Notes: generated by a model not told the origin, from the letters alone. A DNA stretch of 64,000 bases from Larix kaempferi (GCA_027924585.1 BSBM01000096.1:3534001-3598000), one strand, 5' to 3'; counted from the first letter of the stretch, positions 1-12,643 are shown. Translations and numbers: made by a program.

Positions 1-243
1 TTCTTGTTTTCCCCTTTTTGTTTTTGATTTCTCATAGTCTTTTCGCACTGCATCTTTCTGCTCATCAAATATTCCTTTGCATCCTTCCACACCACCTCCA
101 CTTCCATTACTGTTACAAAGAAGGTAGTCCATTACCCGAGTTAAGGTGCCACAAAACTTGTGCCCGCAAAGCTGACATGTAACATATAATCCTTCTCTCT
201 TGACATATTTCCATGCCTCTGCAGAAGATTTATGGGGTGCCAT
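1..243 (-). CDS. hAT-like transposase, N-terminal BED-type zinc finger (partial, runs off the left edge)
   Basis: An uninterrupted 81-codon frame runs on the minus strand from an ATG at 243-241 to the window edge, so the rest of the gene lies outside. It begins MAPHKSSAEAWKYVKREG and contains C-Q-L-C-G-H-K-F-C-G followed by a hydrophobic helix and G-x-G-G-x-E-G-C. This is the layout of the BED-type zinc finger at the start of plant hAT (Ac/Tam3, DUF659-type) transposases, which bind element ends. The usual C-terminal His ligand is not obvious; Cys occupies its place. Downstream residues are Lys-rich, as in the family linker. DNA behind the start (244-1250) carries clustered GACTCG/CGAGTC motifs, typical of hAT subterminal regions, which supports a transposon origin. 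It could also be a domesticated hAT gene; only the missing part would tell. Confidence 0.55.
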   Translation of the reverse strand, partial: MAPHKSSAEAWKYVKREGLYVTCQLCGHKFCGTLTRVMDYLLCNSNGSGGGVEGCKGIFDEQKDAVRKDYEKSKTKRGKQE

Positions 244-1250
244 TGATTAAAGTGTCTACAAAACGCAGTGAAGCACGACTCGGTTGGGACTCACGAGTCT
301 CCACGAGTCGACTCCCACGTCGGGTAATCTCCAGGGACTCACCCAAGACTCGCCTTTGCTCATAAACTCGCCCTCACTCACTGACTCGGGGCAAACTCGT
401 CGTGATAGGAAAACACTCCTGCGGAAATGTGGGAAGCGGAAGTGCACTCACCTGTGTAAATTTTTCTCAGAGTGTCCAAGACAGTGTTGCTCGCGGGTTT
501 TGTCATGGATTGGCAGAAATGTGTTAGATCTTGGGCATGATATTTAAACCAGGACCTATTATTCATATACATGGCGCACGGCCTGATCGAGATGAGAAAG
601 AATAGAAGATTGTGCACTAAGAGGTTTTATGTGTATTTAAAATTTTTAATTGACTTTAAAATTTCTAGACAGATTGTGCCCGCGTGCCAAAAGAACACAC
701 ACCATGCCAACGTTACCATTTTAAAAAAATATTGTTCCGATAAGAGAAGTCACGATGCATGGTAACAAATATTAGTGGAAGCTCAGATTATAACAAAAAA
801 AACTAATTAATAAAAAATTGAGGGCACTATTTAGTATTTATGAAGGAAAAAAAAAGTGAAGAACCTGGCGGGAGAATTGAGTTAGGGAATAAGGTGTGGT
901 TATTTTAAAATATATGCTTATTAAGAGCAAAAAAATCAAAGAAATTTAAATTAAACACGTACTAATATAAAGTGGAAGGTAATTATATATTAATATAAAG
1001 TGGAAGGTAATTATATATTAATATAAAGTGTGGGTTAATTCAAGAGCAAATTAAAAACATAAAACATTTTATATCTTAAAAAAGAAATGAAAGTCAATGA
1101 AGAATACTAATCTTAAGTTTTTATGCCAAAGTCAAAGTTTTTATGTCATATTTTAAGTTTTTTTCCTATTTGCTGAGACTTGTCGAGTCTTTCCTGAGTC
1201 GACGAGTCATATGCCATCCGAATCTTTTCCAAGTCCGAGTCATGCAACAT
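244..1250 (-). mobile_element. 5' flank and terminal region of the hAT-like element
   Basis: Dense direct and inverted copies of GACTCG/CGAGTC occur at 268-400 and again at 1170-1240, on both sides of an AT-rich middle. The outermost motif, read on the minus strand from 1250 inward, is ATGTTGCATGACTCGGAC. A very similar ATGTTGCATGAGGAC start is seen in the well-delimited hAT element at 33635-34837, so I read 1250 as about the end of the element. The other terminus is outside the window, so no target duplication can be tested. Short open frames here are incidental. Confidence 0.4.
963..1040. repeat. 28-bp tandem repeat, about 2.7 copies
   Basis: A 28-bp unit beginning TAATATAAAGTGGAAGGTAA starts at 963, is repeated exactly at 991, and begins a third, diverging copy at 1019. 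It lies inside the AT-rich part of the hAT-like flank. Confidence 0.9.
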
Positions 1251-2650
1251 TGGCAAAATAAGTGGTCAAATTTGTATTTTATGGATCATTAAATTTCCTA
1301 TAAATTATAATGAGAAAATTTTAATTTTATTTGAAGAAATTGTTAACTGTCCAGTGTCTAATGTGATAGTCTACTGTCTGATATAGTGAATTTTCTAAAT
1401 GATACTAGAGTATGCAATACCAAACAGTGTACAAATTACATATTATAATTTATAATAAAAAATTTACAACTTATATATTAGCTACAGCCTACAGGAAATC
1501 AATAATAAATATTGATGTAAAATAAATAATGAGAAAAAATTTCAAACCTGGTCTGTCTGGACTTCGCGTTGGTGATCGTATTTGTGCTTGGGAAGTGGGA
1601 TCCAAGTTCCAACGTGTGTGCAGAGTCTACAGACTGCAGTTGAATTAGAGTCTGCAGACTGCAGTGACTCTACCAGCAAAGACCACGGCCGACGGGTTGA
1701 GGACCGGGTTAGCAACGTGACTGGCTACTGGAGCAGTGGAGTAGCAGAGCGGGTTGAGGATTGGGGTAGCTTCAAGGTCTTGGCCTGTAGGCTATTGGAA
1801 CAGTGGAGCGGCGGATCCTGACGGCCGTTGGCAAAGCCCGATCAGGAGTGTTGAACGCTAGAGCTTGGCGCCGGCGGTAGACTGCAGCAAGAGTTTCGAC
1901 TGCAGGAGTAGTTTCACGGGAGCCCTTCGCGGCGTAGTGCACTGGCACTGTCACAGTCGCAGGCTGCAGGAAGAGTTTCAACAGGGAGTGGGACGGAGCG
2001 CACAGAAACAAAAGAAAACAGGGAAGTCACAGGCGGAGGTAACAGGTAAGAAACCGGGTTTTGTTTTCCCGCGGGCCCCGAAAAGGTGGACCTTTTTTTA
2101 ATTCAATTTTTAATCGATTTTAAACGAATTTATTCGAATTTAAACGAACTAATTTGGGATTCGATTCGCCTAAAAAAATCGCTAATGAAAATCAATGAAT
2201 TTAAACGTTTGAATTCGACCGAGTCGGAAATTCGCCGATTTTCGATTTTTTAACTTGAAAATCAGCGAATGCGATGACTTAGGTTGTGACTAGAAGGTGT
2301 ACAAAGACTCTTCTAATTTATGATTTGTTTTATATCTCTAGCATGTATTGTGTATATAAATGGATCTTCCATGCTTTTTAGGCATTCCCGCAATACTGCT
2401 TAGCAATTTGGTCCCCTGTTACGAGCTGTGTTGCCAAGTGCAAGAGGACAAATCATTTGAATTAACAACCTCACACTAACAAAGTATGTACATTAAACTG
2501 AAATGTTTCAAAATTGTCATCAAATTTGGAGTACTAGCTTATCATCCATATGTGCTTTAACAAGAAAATCAAAACCCTAAAGTGGGCGACCCATTATTCC
2601 TGTAGGTGTTGTGATTAACTCAAACAAATTTGCAATTCTGCACTACTCCC
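1251..2650. other. No supported gene; AT-rich DNA around a GC-richer block
   Basis: 1251-1560 is AT-rich with no recognisable feature. 1560-2050 is distinctly GC-richer, with repeated CTGCAG/GACTGCAG words (a near-duplicate of about 25 bp at 1621-1665), and ends in a donor-like AACAG/GTAAGAAA at about 2045. It could be an old exon or untranslated leader, but no conserved protein is visible in any frame. 2100-2290 has dispersed TTTAAACGAA and ATTCG words and an ACCGAGTCGG palindrome, resembling a transposon end. 2290-2650 shows nothing I can name. Confidence 0.3.
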
Positions 2651-5600
2651 TGTTGCCGCCTTTCACACACCTGGGGGTTAACGTGGCAGAAATCTTCAAG
2701 TGATTAAGTGTGTCCTTGGGGGCAAGCTTTGATTCAATTACTATCACTTGATTCTTGACTACTTCGTTTAGGAAAACTCCTAACGAAGCCAAGAGGGGTG
2801 GACCCTAAAAATTACTAAGGTTGACTAAGCTTTAGGTGATGGTTTATGGGTGAGTAAGTTTTCTAGGAGTTTTTATAAAGTAGAAACTGAAGCAAGAGAC
2901 GGCAAATAAAGTAACTGATACAACAACATAAATCACATATGAATTGCAAGATCATTCAACACATAGTAGTTTAAAGAAGATGATTGTAAAATTAAAATGA
3001 CCGGTGTTGAAAAATGGAGTCGTAAAATGCTACTAAGAAACTAAAGTGTTTTGCAGTGTGTCTTGATTCATTTTAAGTTAATGAATTAATGAGTTGATTA
3101 GAAGGGAGGGGATTCCCGATATACCGAACTGGTACTGGGAATGTATCCAGACTCGACAAGTGTGGTCCTATGCAAGAAAATGTGTGCTAGGAGGAGTCAC
3201 AGGGGGATTTCCAACACTACACCAAACTAGGGTGTAGTCTGACGGGGCCCTACGATCACTCTCTAGTTGGTCCCGCTTTCTTTGTGAGCTTTTCCCACAC
3301 GAAGTAAAAATCGAGACACTGTACTTTCGTCTTTCAGGGAGGTTAATTGCAATATGTGAGACTAATTACTACAAGCTGAGAAACTCTTTTCTGATCATCC
3401 ACCACGTACTTAGACAAGACCTTTATGTGATGGTGAGAGCATACTTCGGGTATACACAACTGGGTTTGTTACTTTGAACAAAAGTAAATACTGAAAATGG
3501 AAATGTGAACTAATTACTACACTACCGAAGTAGTGGGTTAGTATCTGATTACTTTTGCAAAAAATCAATCAAATTGTACTGTAAAAGTATACAGTCTGCA
3601 AGACAAAGTTAAAAATGTTTCTATGTCCTGAGTGAGTTAATGGCCCAATATTTGGATTGGACCACGACAGTAAATTTTATTTAATCTAAGTTACTTTTAA
3701 CCAAATAAAACTAAAACAAAGACTAGAAAACTAAATAAGCAAAAATACATGAAAAATGACACCGACACAAATCGCCCCAGGGAGGATGGGGATTGGGTTC
3801 TTATGAGCCCACTTAAAACATTTTATTATGCGCTTTACATTGAAATTTAAACTGAAATAACTCCTCTTTCTCCTTATAGATCTTGGAGGAAAGAGGTTAC
3901 AAAAGTTTTTAGAAAAGGCTAGAAAGAAAGGAGATGGTTCAAAGAGGTCTTTGCTTGTTTAATCTTGTCGAAATAAGTCCTCTTAAGTCACTTTTTATCC
4001 TGTCATAAAACAAAAACCAGCAAACGAAATTAGTGGCAAAAGTGCACAAAATCACTTTAAAAGTGACTTGAGCAAGTTAGAAAAAAGTTTTAAAAAGTAT
4101 AAGTTAAAAGCTAGTTAACTAAAGCAAATAACTAAAATGGATTGGCTAGAAAGCCAACCGTCTTAGGGTCATGGAAAGCCTTGAAAAGGCAGCCAATAAG
4201 GCACTTGAATGCTAGATTTTAACTTTAAAACTCAAAAAGGAAACTACTTGGTTAGCAAGCTAAAAATTTACTTTGATAAAACTTGCAAAACAAACTAGTT
4301 TCTAAGTTAGATCTATTTCTTTGAATGACAACTTTATGAACTCTTAGATCTAAACAAACTACTTTTATAAATTAGATGTATAATGATATTAACTTCTTAG
4401 CAAAGTAGATCTAAAGCATAAGAGGAAGTAACCGGAAATATTGTTTAAAATTTGAGAAAGGAAGGTGAAGAAGTGGCCCCTTTGAGAAATGAGCAATGGA
4501 ATCACTTTTGTAGCCTCGAGAAGGACTATGTTTCTCACAAAGAGTTGGAGAACAAAAGAAGCAAGCAAGATCTCTTGAAAATCCAACAAAGCACCTGTGA
4601 ATCCCTTCACACTTGCACAAACTAGTCAAATATTTTAGTAAAATTCTAGATTGAAAATAAGGAGAGCATACCCATAAACAAACAAGCATGCAAAATCATA
4701 AATCTTTAAAATATAAATTTTAAATGAGCAATGAAACAACACTACTCAGTCCTATTGATTAATACTAATCACATTAGGCTAAAGATTGACAAAGCAAGAA
4801 CAAATGCAAAAATGAATCCTACAGTTACCTCACCTAGCACATGAAGCAATGCTCATCCAACTCAAAAGAAGACACAATTGAGACCTCCAAAGCCTTATTT
4901 CATTAACAATATTCAACAAAGAGTTTACAAATGCAGCAGAGGTTCCACACTTCATGAGAATAGTGATGGAGAGCCTTGCTTATTTAGCAAAACCAAGAGA
5001 GATCCTCATTGACACTTGGAGAAATGAGTTGATACACTTGGAAAAGGCTTGTTGACACATGTGAGAGGTTTGGGGAGGTTAATGACACCTTTCTCCAACC
5101 ATTTGACACTTTTCAACCACCACTTGACTCCTCTCCAACCACAAATTCGCTCCCAACTTTGGTGGATCTCCAATCTTAAATCAAATAATCATTTATTTGC
5201 TCAGTATTCTCCCTGATTTGATTGTCAATTAAAGGATATTTGATTCCAACACATTTCCTTGTTCTGTGGGATTGGAATTTTGCCTTTATTATGTCCTTTT
5301 TTCCAATTAAATTGTTATTTTTGGGTTTTTTGAGTAAATATTATTTTCTAAGATAAATACTTACTCAAAACTTAGAATAAGTGGGTTTATGGGTTTAGTG
5401 GATGCTCTGGCTTAGAAAACGAGCATCCACTTGACAAATTATGTTCACAAACCATACTTTTCTTACAATTTTAATTTTTTCAATTAAACTATTAAAAAAT
5501 AGTCTAATTTTATAGGAAAAAATATTTTTCTCAGAAATTTAAAAAAACTTACGGGGACCTAGAACATGTCCATACGACTCAAATTCGATGTCTATCATGG

Positions 5601-5975
5601 TCAAATACATTGACACGTGAACTTTAATACCACCTAAGACCTAAGCACCAGGACGGGCATTCCAGCTTTGGAGGAAGCGGGTGAAAAACTTGAAAATTAT
5701 ACACAACTTATTCAGTAGTGCATAATTAACAAGGAAAAAAACACCCTGGAATACTCGTCTTTGATGTTTAGGTCCCAAGAAATCCAATTCCTTTACAAAA
5801 AATCCAGGCTAGCACACTTTATTACAACTCCCCCAAGGGGGTATGAACATGCAAAAAAATAAAAAAGGGCCTAGAAGGCCTGAAGGACTTCTGAACTCTG
5901 ATCATGAACAAGTATCCTTGTTCAAACTTTGTTGGCTCACTTGAAATCCAACTAAGTACAACTTAGTAGGAAACA
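2651..5975. mobile_element. Family R long LTR-like repeat, copy 1 (about 3.3 kb)
   Basis: This block aligns piecewise, in the same order, with 17511-21704. Shared landmarks are the TGTTGCC start, AACTCCTAACGAAGCCAAG (2777 and 17634), GATTCCCGATATACC (3111 and 17994), CCAACACTACACCAAAC (3211 and 18090), ACGAGCA(T/C)CC (5420 and 21147) and a ...AACA end. It begins TG and ends CA like an LTR and holds no coding frame of substance. The copies are strongly diverged, so the repeat is old. Unlike copy 2 I cannot find a convincing 5-bp target duplication (CTCCC against TCTGG), so this copy may be decayed at its edges or rearranged. Small open frames inside, such as those at 4389-4689, are chance. Confidence 0.6.
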
Positions 5976-6639
5976 TCTGGCTCCATCTAGGGACACATGC
6001 TCTGACTAATCTTTAATCGAATAGAGTAGGTGAGAACTCCCGGAACTAATAGTGTCCAAGAGTGGTTTTGGCATTTTCTGTCATTTGTTGCTTGTTGTTT
6101 TTTGCAGGTTTATGACAGTACAAGCGGATATTATGCTCAAATTTGGCCACTACGTACATCTTCTTGTCTTCTAGGTACATGGTACATGGTTTCCCACCTA
6201 GTTGTCTTGGTGGTCAACAGACACCATATATGTTCGTCGGCCAAGGTTTCCTATTATGGAATGCGTGACTAATTAGAGTTCCACACATGGACCATGAGCT
6301 CTAGAAGCAAATGTTATGGCTCAAGACTTTGTATTTTTACCTTTGAACATGACCAGAGTAATCAAAACCATCCCTAGTATGCTAAACCTAATGATGGCCA
6401 CCATATCTTGCTTCGATTCCAAATATTTGTAATAAGGGCATATGTACCTAAACAACACACCTAACATCCTACTCACTTAAGTGAAACAACTAACTTATGG
6501 ACATAAGTGATACTCATAAATGTCACACTTAACCCCAAAAAACAAGTGATGAACCTAATACCATTGACACACTAACTTCTAACGTACAAAATGAATGCCC
6601 CTAACCACTATGACTTGGGACACAGAATGACGAAGACTT
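5976..6639. other. Unassigned spacer with one exon-like stretch
   Basis: No gene is supported. A strong acceptor-like pyrimidine tract ending TTTTTTGCAG at 6108 is followed by an open stretch translating to VYDSTSGYYAQ. This faintly resembles the tyrosine-rich repeats of OCRE domains. It is too short to call. Confidence 0.2.
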
Positions 6640-7170
6640 TGTTAGAAAAAACAGAATTGCAGAACAATAACATAAAATAAGATGCAGAAATAAAACACAT
6701 AAACACAATACCAGGGAGAACCCAATATACGTGGTTCACCCAATATGGGATACATCCATGGATAAATTGCCAATCCTTTTATTATACCATCCAGCAAATG
6801 AAGAGATTCAACATGAAACACATCTACTGCAATTTCCTCTTCACTTTCTCATAGTCTCTCTCACACAATCACAAAGATCTTTTTTCACAATACTACAATA
6901 CAATACACAGTTGTATTACAATGCCTTCATTTTAAAGAGAGATTACCATGGGAAAATACCATGGGCCCGTAAACCATTGGGCAAAAAACAACACAAATTT
7001 TCTTTCGAGGGCTTCAACCCCAAACCCCCTTTCCACCCCCATGGGGGGGCTAAGCCCCCCCGCTAGGACAAGTGTACAGTCCACCTTCACAACATATAAA
7101 ATTAGGGTACAAACACAGCTAAACAACAAGATCTCTGAATCAGGAAGATAATCAGGCTCCACAACCAACA
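6640..7170 (-). repeat. 3' LTR of the minus-strand copia element
   Basis: 531 bp, TG...CA bounded and homologous to 11203-11707. It contains a G7/C7 snap-back (GGGGGGGCTAAGCCCCCCC, about 7042-7060) that the other LTR has lost or never had, which accounts for part of the length difference. Confidence 0.88.
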
Positions 7171-7184
7171 ATCTCCCACTTGGA
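7171..7184 (-). other. Polypurine tract of the copia element
   Basis: The minus strand reads CCAAGTGGGAGAT immediately before the TGTTGG start of the 3' LTR. This is the classic plant copia plus-strand primer. Confidence 0.8.
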
Positions 7185-10100
7185 GACTGATCACAACAAC
7201 TCCACTGCTACTACATCTGTTGGACTATGCTCCAAGCCTTGGACCTAGCAAATTTCTCATATTCACCTTCATGCTTGAACGCAAACTAAAACTGAGCAGG
7301 AACTTAGTTTCTCTCTGGTTACTACCTTTGTCAACATGTCTACAAGATTCTTCCTAGTATATATCTTTTCCAACTTCAACAGTTCATCTTCCAAAACAAA
7401 TCGTATGAAATGGCACTTGAGCTATATATGTTTAGTCTTAGAATGGAAGGTTGAGTTCTTTGCAAGATGATGGCACTCTGGTTGTCACTGTACAACCTAC
7501 TATTCTACTGCTTCTTACCCAATTCCTCCATGAACATCTATAGCCAAATCATCTCTTTATTAGCCTCTGTAGCAACAACATACTCTACTTCCGTTGTTGA
7601 AAGTGCAACAACCTTTTGCAATTTTGAAATCCAAATTATTGTTGTTCCACCTACATTAAAAACATACCCTATGGTGCTTCTCCTGCTATCTTTATCACCT
7701 TCCATATCTGCATCAACATATCCCTGTAGAACAATGTCTAAACCTCCGAAACACAATGCATGAGTAGTAGTACCTCTCAAATACATAAGAATCCACTTTA
7801 CTACCTTCCAATGTTCTTTACTTGGATTGTTCATATACATGCTCACAACTCCCACTGCATGTGCAATATCTGGTCTTGTGCACACCATCGCATACATCAG
7901 GATGCCAACTGCTGATGAATAAGGGACCTTGGACATGTATTTTATTTCATCTTGTGTCTTGGGACACATCTCATTACTTAGTTTGAAATGGATGGATAAA
8001 GGTGTACTAACTAGTTTTGCATCCTGCATTCTAAACCTCTCCAACACCTTGTTTATGTACTCACCCTGAGATTGTCAATTCTCGACTTTTCATGTTTCTT
8101 GTTATTTTCATACCAAGGATTTGCTTTGCAGCACCCAAATCATTCATCGCAAATGAATCAGGTAATTTCCTTTTGAGCACATTTATATCCTATATGTTAG
8201 ACCCTACAACAAGCATGTCATCCACATACAGTAACAAAATAATATATCTTACATTATCTAGTCTCTTGAAATAAACACAGTGGTCAAAATGACATCTATT
8301 ATAAATTTGTTCTGTCATAAACCTGTCAAATTTTAAATACCACTACCTTGGAGCTTGCTTCAGACCATACAAGCTCATCTTCAATCTGCATACTAAATTC
8401 TCCTTCCCTTTGACCTCATACCCTTGTGGCTGCTGCATATAAATCTCTTCCTCCCCGTGGACAAAGGTTGTTTTTACATCTATCTGTTTAAGATGCAAAT
8501 CTTCTACTACCATTAGACTTAAAATAGTTTTAATTGAAATCATTTTAACAACAGGAAAACATATTTCGTTAAAATCTATACCTTTTTTTTGTGCAAACCC
8601 CTTTACAACAAGTCTGGCCTCGTACTGTTTCTTGTCTCCATCTTCTTCCTTCAATAGGTAAACTCATTTATTCTACAATGCTCTTTTACCTACAAGCATC
8701 TAAATTAAATCCCATGTTCGGTTTCTTACCAAGGAGTCCATCTCCTCATTCATGCCTTGCTCTCACCTCTTTCTAGTTTCCACCTGCATTGCTTCTTCAT
8801 AACATTCTGTTTCACCAGAATCGGTCATCAATAAATAATACAGTGAAAGATAGTATTGTTCAAGGGGTCTACTTAACCTGATAGATCTTCTAACACTTGC
8901 AGAAATTTGAGGTACCTGTTGTTGTTCTTCATTTTCTAGCACCTTTGAAGTTTCATTTTCTTTGATTTCATTAAACACTGTGTATTCTGTGTTTTCCTTT
9001 TCATGTTAATTTTCATGCAACTGATCTTTGGACATGACCTTTTCATTGAATACTACATCTCTACTCCTAATGATTTTGTGATTTTCATAATCCCATAGGC
9101 GATACCCAAAACCATCAACCCCATATCCAATAAAGGTATATTTCTTGGATTTAGCCTCAATTGTTGTTCTATTTTCTTTATCAATATGGACAAATACTTC
9201 ACAACCAAAATTTCTCATAAATGAGTAGTTTACCTTTCTACCTACCCATGTCTCATCTGGAATGTTACCATCCAAGGAGCTTGAAGGCCCTTTCTTTATT
9301 AGTAAATAGAAGTATTTATAGCATCTTCCCAAAATTGAAAGGGAAACCCCGCATGCAGCCCCATACACCTTGCACGCTCCACGATTGTCATATTCATCCT
9401 TTCCGACACCATTTTTTTGTGGTATTCCTGGGACTATCTTCTCTCTACGAATCCCATGGTATGAACAATAACTATCAAAATCTTTGCTACAGTATTCACC
9501 TCCATTATCATATTTGAAACACTTCAACCTTTTTCCCGTCTCATTCTCAACCAAATCTTTCTATTTCTTAAAAGTGGAAAAAACATCAAAATTCTGTTGA
9601 ATGCAATAAACCTAAGTTTTTCTAGTTGCATCATCAATAAAAGAAACATAATAACAAGAGCCACCAAGAGATTGTATATGAGCAGACTCCCATACATCTA
9701 TATGCACAAACTCTAACTTTTCACTCTTCTTTTGCTTCCCAACCCTAAGAAATATAACTCTCTTCTATTTTCCACAAACACAATTCTCACAGAATTCCAA
9801 ACTAACCTGCTTCAAATCTGGCAGCAACTTCCTTGAATGGAGAATCTACATCCCCTTCTTACTCATGTGGCCAAGCCTATGATTCCACAATGTTGTATAT
9901 GTTCCTATGGAAACTAAAGATATAGAATAATCAATATTATGAGGACATAAATACAATGTACCTATCCTATCTCATTTTTTTATCACCAGCGATCTTTTAG
10001 TGATATTCCACCATGTTTCTCCAAACGTAGATAAACAGCCAACATCTCCCAACTGGCATGTTGATATTAGACTCATTTTCATAGCAAAAATATGCCTTAC

Positions 10101-11127
10101 ATCTTTCAACAACCATTCATTTCCATTCTTTAACTTTAACCGTACCTTACCCATTCCAACAATTTTACATGGTTCATCATCACCCAGTAAAACATGTCCA
10201 AAATCACTTTGAACATAATCATGAAAATATTTCCTATGGGGTGTAGCATGACATGAAGCCCCTGAATCTACTACCCAGTCATCACTAGTATTATCTAATG
10301 CAAGAATCAAAACATCTCGTAACACATCACGTGCTACATTTGCTTCCTAAGTAGTCTCCTGCTGTCCATCTCCAAGTTTCTTCTTTGGAAATATGCAGTC
10401 TTTCTTCAGATGTCCTTTCTTTCCACAATTCCAACACTCTCTCTTTCCTAGTTTGGATCTGGATCTCCCCTTCCTAGACTTCCCACGATTACATGGGCTC
10501 TTTCCTCTTTTCCTTTGTCTCCCCTTACTCTCTATGGTCAATGCATTACCTGATGTCTCACCTGTGTTGTTCCATCACACTTCCTCGCTAAGAATAACAC
10601 CAACAACATCATCATATTTCAGAGTGTTTGAACAAGAGACAGAGTTACTTATATCCATGACCAAGTTGTTCCAGCTTTCTGGCAATGAACACAAGATTAG
10701 AAGAGCCCTAACCTCATCATCGAAGTTCACTCCTACAAAACTTAGCTGATTAGTAATCGTATTAAATTCATTTAAATGGTCAACAACATATCCACCTTCT
10801 GACATCTTCATATTAAATAAACGTTTCATTAAAAATACATTGTTGGAGGTCAAGGGTTTTTCATATAATTTATCGAATGTGTTCATCAGATCCTCCGTTG
10901 TCTTTTCTTTTGAAATATTGAAAGCCTCAGAACAATCGTATTGTTCATAGTGTCTTTCTGTCAAGAACCTCCCATTCTCCATCCTTCATAGACGTTGACT
11001 TACTTCCTTTTCCACCCAATGGTAGGAATAGATCTTTCTGATATAGATATTCCTCCATCTGCATTTTTCATAACTCATAGTTTTGGTCATTAAATTTCTT
11101 GACCCTAAACTTTCCCGCTTCCGCCAT
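7171..11127 (-). pseudogene. Ty1/copia gag-pol polyprotein, degenerate
   Basis: Reading on the minus strand: Gag starts at ATG 11127 (MAEAGKFRVKKFNDQNYEL, then a stop where Trp is expected) and continues at 10982-10575. The nucleocapsid knuckle CWNCGKKGHLKKDC lies at about 10430. The protease has WVVDSGASCHAT at about 10270. The integrase core fragment, with YDNGGEYCSKDF and PQKNG, is 9554-9006. Reverse transcriptase fragments are at 8654-8343, ending in LYGLKQAPR, with an intact YVDDMLVVG active-site motif at about 8235-8210. RNase H, with YVDADMEGD and LSTTEVEYV, ends near 7538. The order integrase before reverse transcriptase marks copia. Frameshifts and stops separate the fragments, so no product is expected. 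Several plus-strand frames over it are antisense shadows. Confidence 0.9.
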
Positions 11128-11187
11128 TGTTCCCACTCGAACTAGGAACCCTTCTTTCTTGCGAGTTTATGCACCAACTAGGCCTTT

Positions 11188-11200
11188 GGCTCTAATACTA
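11188..11200 (-). other. Primer binding site (initiator tRNA-Met type)
   Basis: The minus strand reads TAGTATTAGAGCC, 11 of 13 matching the canonical plant TGGTATCAGAGCC. It starts 2 bp inside the 5' LTR, the normal position for priming minus-strand DNA synthesis. Confidence 0.8.
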
Positions 11201-11202
11201 AT

Positions 11203-11707
11203 TGTTAGAAAAAAATAGGATCGCAAAACAATAGCATAAAATAAGATGTAGAAATAAAACACATAAACACAATACAAGAGAGACACCAATATACGTGGTT
11301 CACCCAATATGATCTACGTCCACAAAGAAATTGCCAATTCTTTTATTATACAGTCCAGCAAATGAAGAGATACAACCCGCAGCACATCCACTGCAATTTC
11401 CTCTACACTTTCTCACAATCTCTCTCACACAATCACATAGATCTTTTTTCACGATACTACAATACAATACGGGTACAATACAATACACTGTCGTATTACA
11501 ATGACTTCATTTTAAAGAGGGATTACCATGGGAAAATACCAAAGGCTACCCAATACCATGGCCCGTAAACCATTGGCCAAGCCCCCTCACACCTTTCCAC
11601 TAGAACGAGTGTACATACCACATGCACAACATATAAAATTGGTGTACAAACACAACTAAACAACAAGATCTCTAAATCAGGAAGATAATCAGGCTCCACA
11701 ACCAACA
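11203..11707 (-). repeat. 5' LTR of the minus-strand copia element
   Basis: 505 bp, TGTTAG...CCAACA, homologous to 6640-7170 with scattered substitutions and small indels. Confidence 0.88.
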
Positions 11708-11871
11708 AACTTAATAGCAGTGGTCTTAAACCATTATCTTTTATAAAAAAACTATAGCAATGGTTACATAGCATCATCAAAAACTCGTTAGAATTATCAA
11801 TGGTAACAAACATTTTTTTACAATCACCAAAAGTCACCAGAAAGAGTATTAATGAGGGTCATTAAAGGATT
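11708..11871. mobile_element. CACTA-like remnant, left part
   Basis: This short AT-rich stretch carries AAAAAAACTATAGCAATGGTTAC and repeated CACCAAAAGTCACCAG words. The same TCACCAAA/TTGGTGA vocabulary continues at 15187-15556, on the other side of the gag-pro LTR element, so the two parts were probably joined before that insertion. The terminus on this side is not clear. Confidence 0.35.
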
Positions 11872-12512
11872 TGATCCAGGTGGATATCGGTGGCGACCCA
11901 CCTCTTCCAACTGGCTCGAAACAGTCTTCTGGCACTTTTGGTAATTTACTATTTTTGGCATTTTTCAGGTCTTAAACTTCCGGAGCCGTTTTGAGACCCT
12001 AAACGATGTTTTTTCGGCATTGAATGGTCAGGAAAATATGAGTACTACGCGCCTAACCCTTTCGCATGTTGGACTTGAGATTTTCTGCCCCTTTTTGTAT
12101 TCCTTGAATAGATCTTTTCAACGAGCTATTGTGCTCCCCAAACGGAGATCGTATGCCAAAGTTACGACCCCGAGAAGTTGATGTACTAACTTACCCAAAC
12201 GGGGCCCACATGACTTTTGGCGATTCATCTCCTAGGGTTAGGTTTTTGGATGTTTGAGATTCTTTCCCTCATGCTTATGATAAATAGGCCCTTCAGCCTC
12301 CTTTTGTAATCATCTTGGCACGAATGAGCATAGCGGCCACATCTCTTCTCAGAGATAACTACCACCATTCCAACTATTGTATTTTACAGTCTGTTCTATT
12401 TCCGCTATTGAATAGAATATGTGTTTACTGTATCACTGTGTTCTTTGAAATGTATCTCTGTATATGATTATGTATCTGCTCTTTCATTTCGTTCCCACAT
12501 AAATCCGGATCA
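11872..12512 (+). repeat. 5' LTR of the gag-protease element
   Basis: 641 bp, TGATCC...GGATCA. It includes a possible promoter stretch around ATGATAAATAGGCCC (12277-12291) roughly two thirds of the way along. Confidence 0.88.
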
Positions 12513-12513
12513 G

Positions 12514-12526
12514 TGGTATCAAAGCA
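12514..12526 (+). other. Primer binding site (initiator tRNA-Met type)
   Basis: TGGTATCAAAGCA starts one base after the 5' LTR and differs at one position from the usual TGGTATCAGAGCA. Confidence 0.85.
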
Positions 12527-12643
12527 ATCTGCTTTTTGATTGTTTCTCGGTACATGTCCCCGACAAGGTCAGGATACAGAGAGTTGGGTCTCGAACTAGT
12601 TTCACTTGGGAAAGATCACTCTCGCCGCCCCAAACGACCTCCC

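Larger units (their letters stand above)
6640..11707 (-). mobile_element. Ty1/copia LTR retrotransposon, complete structure, decayed
   Basis: Two LTRs flank a minus-strand copia polyprotein. The 3' LTR (in element sense) is 6640-7170 and the 5' LTR is 11203-11707; both read TGTTAG...CCAACA on the plus strand. The flanking pentamers are GACTT and AACTT (4 of 5 match), as expected for an old target duplication. The purine tract CAAGTGGGAGAT abuts the 3' LTR, and a primer site for initiator tRNA-Met lies two bases inside the 5' LTR. Domain order is gag, protease, integrase, reverse transcriptase, RNase H, which defines copia. Multiple frameshifts and stops make it inactive. Confidence 0.9.

Noticed and set aside
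4389-4689. Two overlapping minus-strand frames of 73 and 92 codons
   Set aside because: They lie inside the family R LTR and are not preserved in the second copy; no motif.
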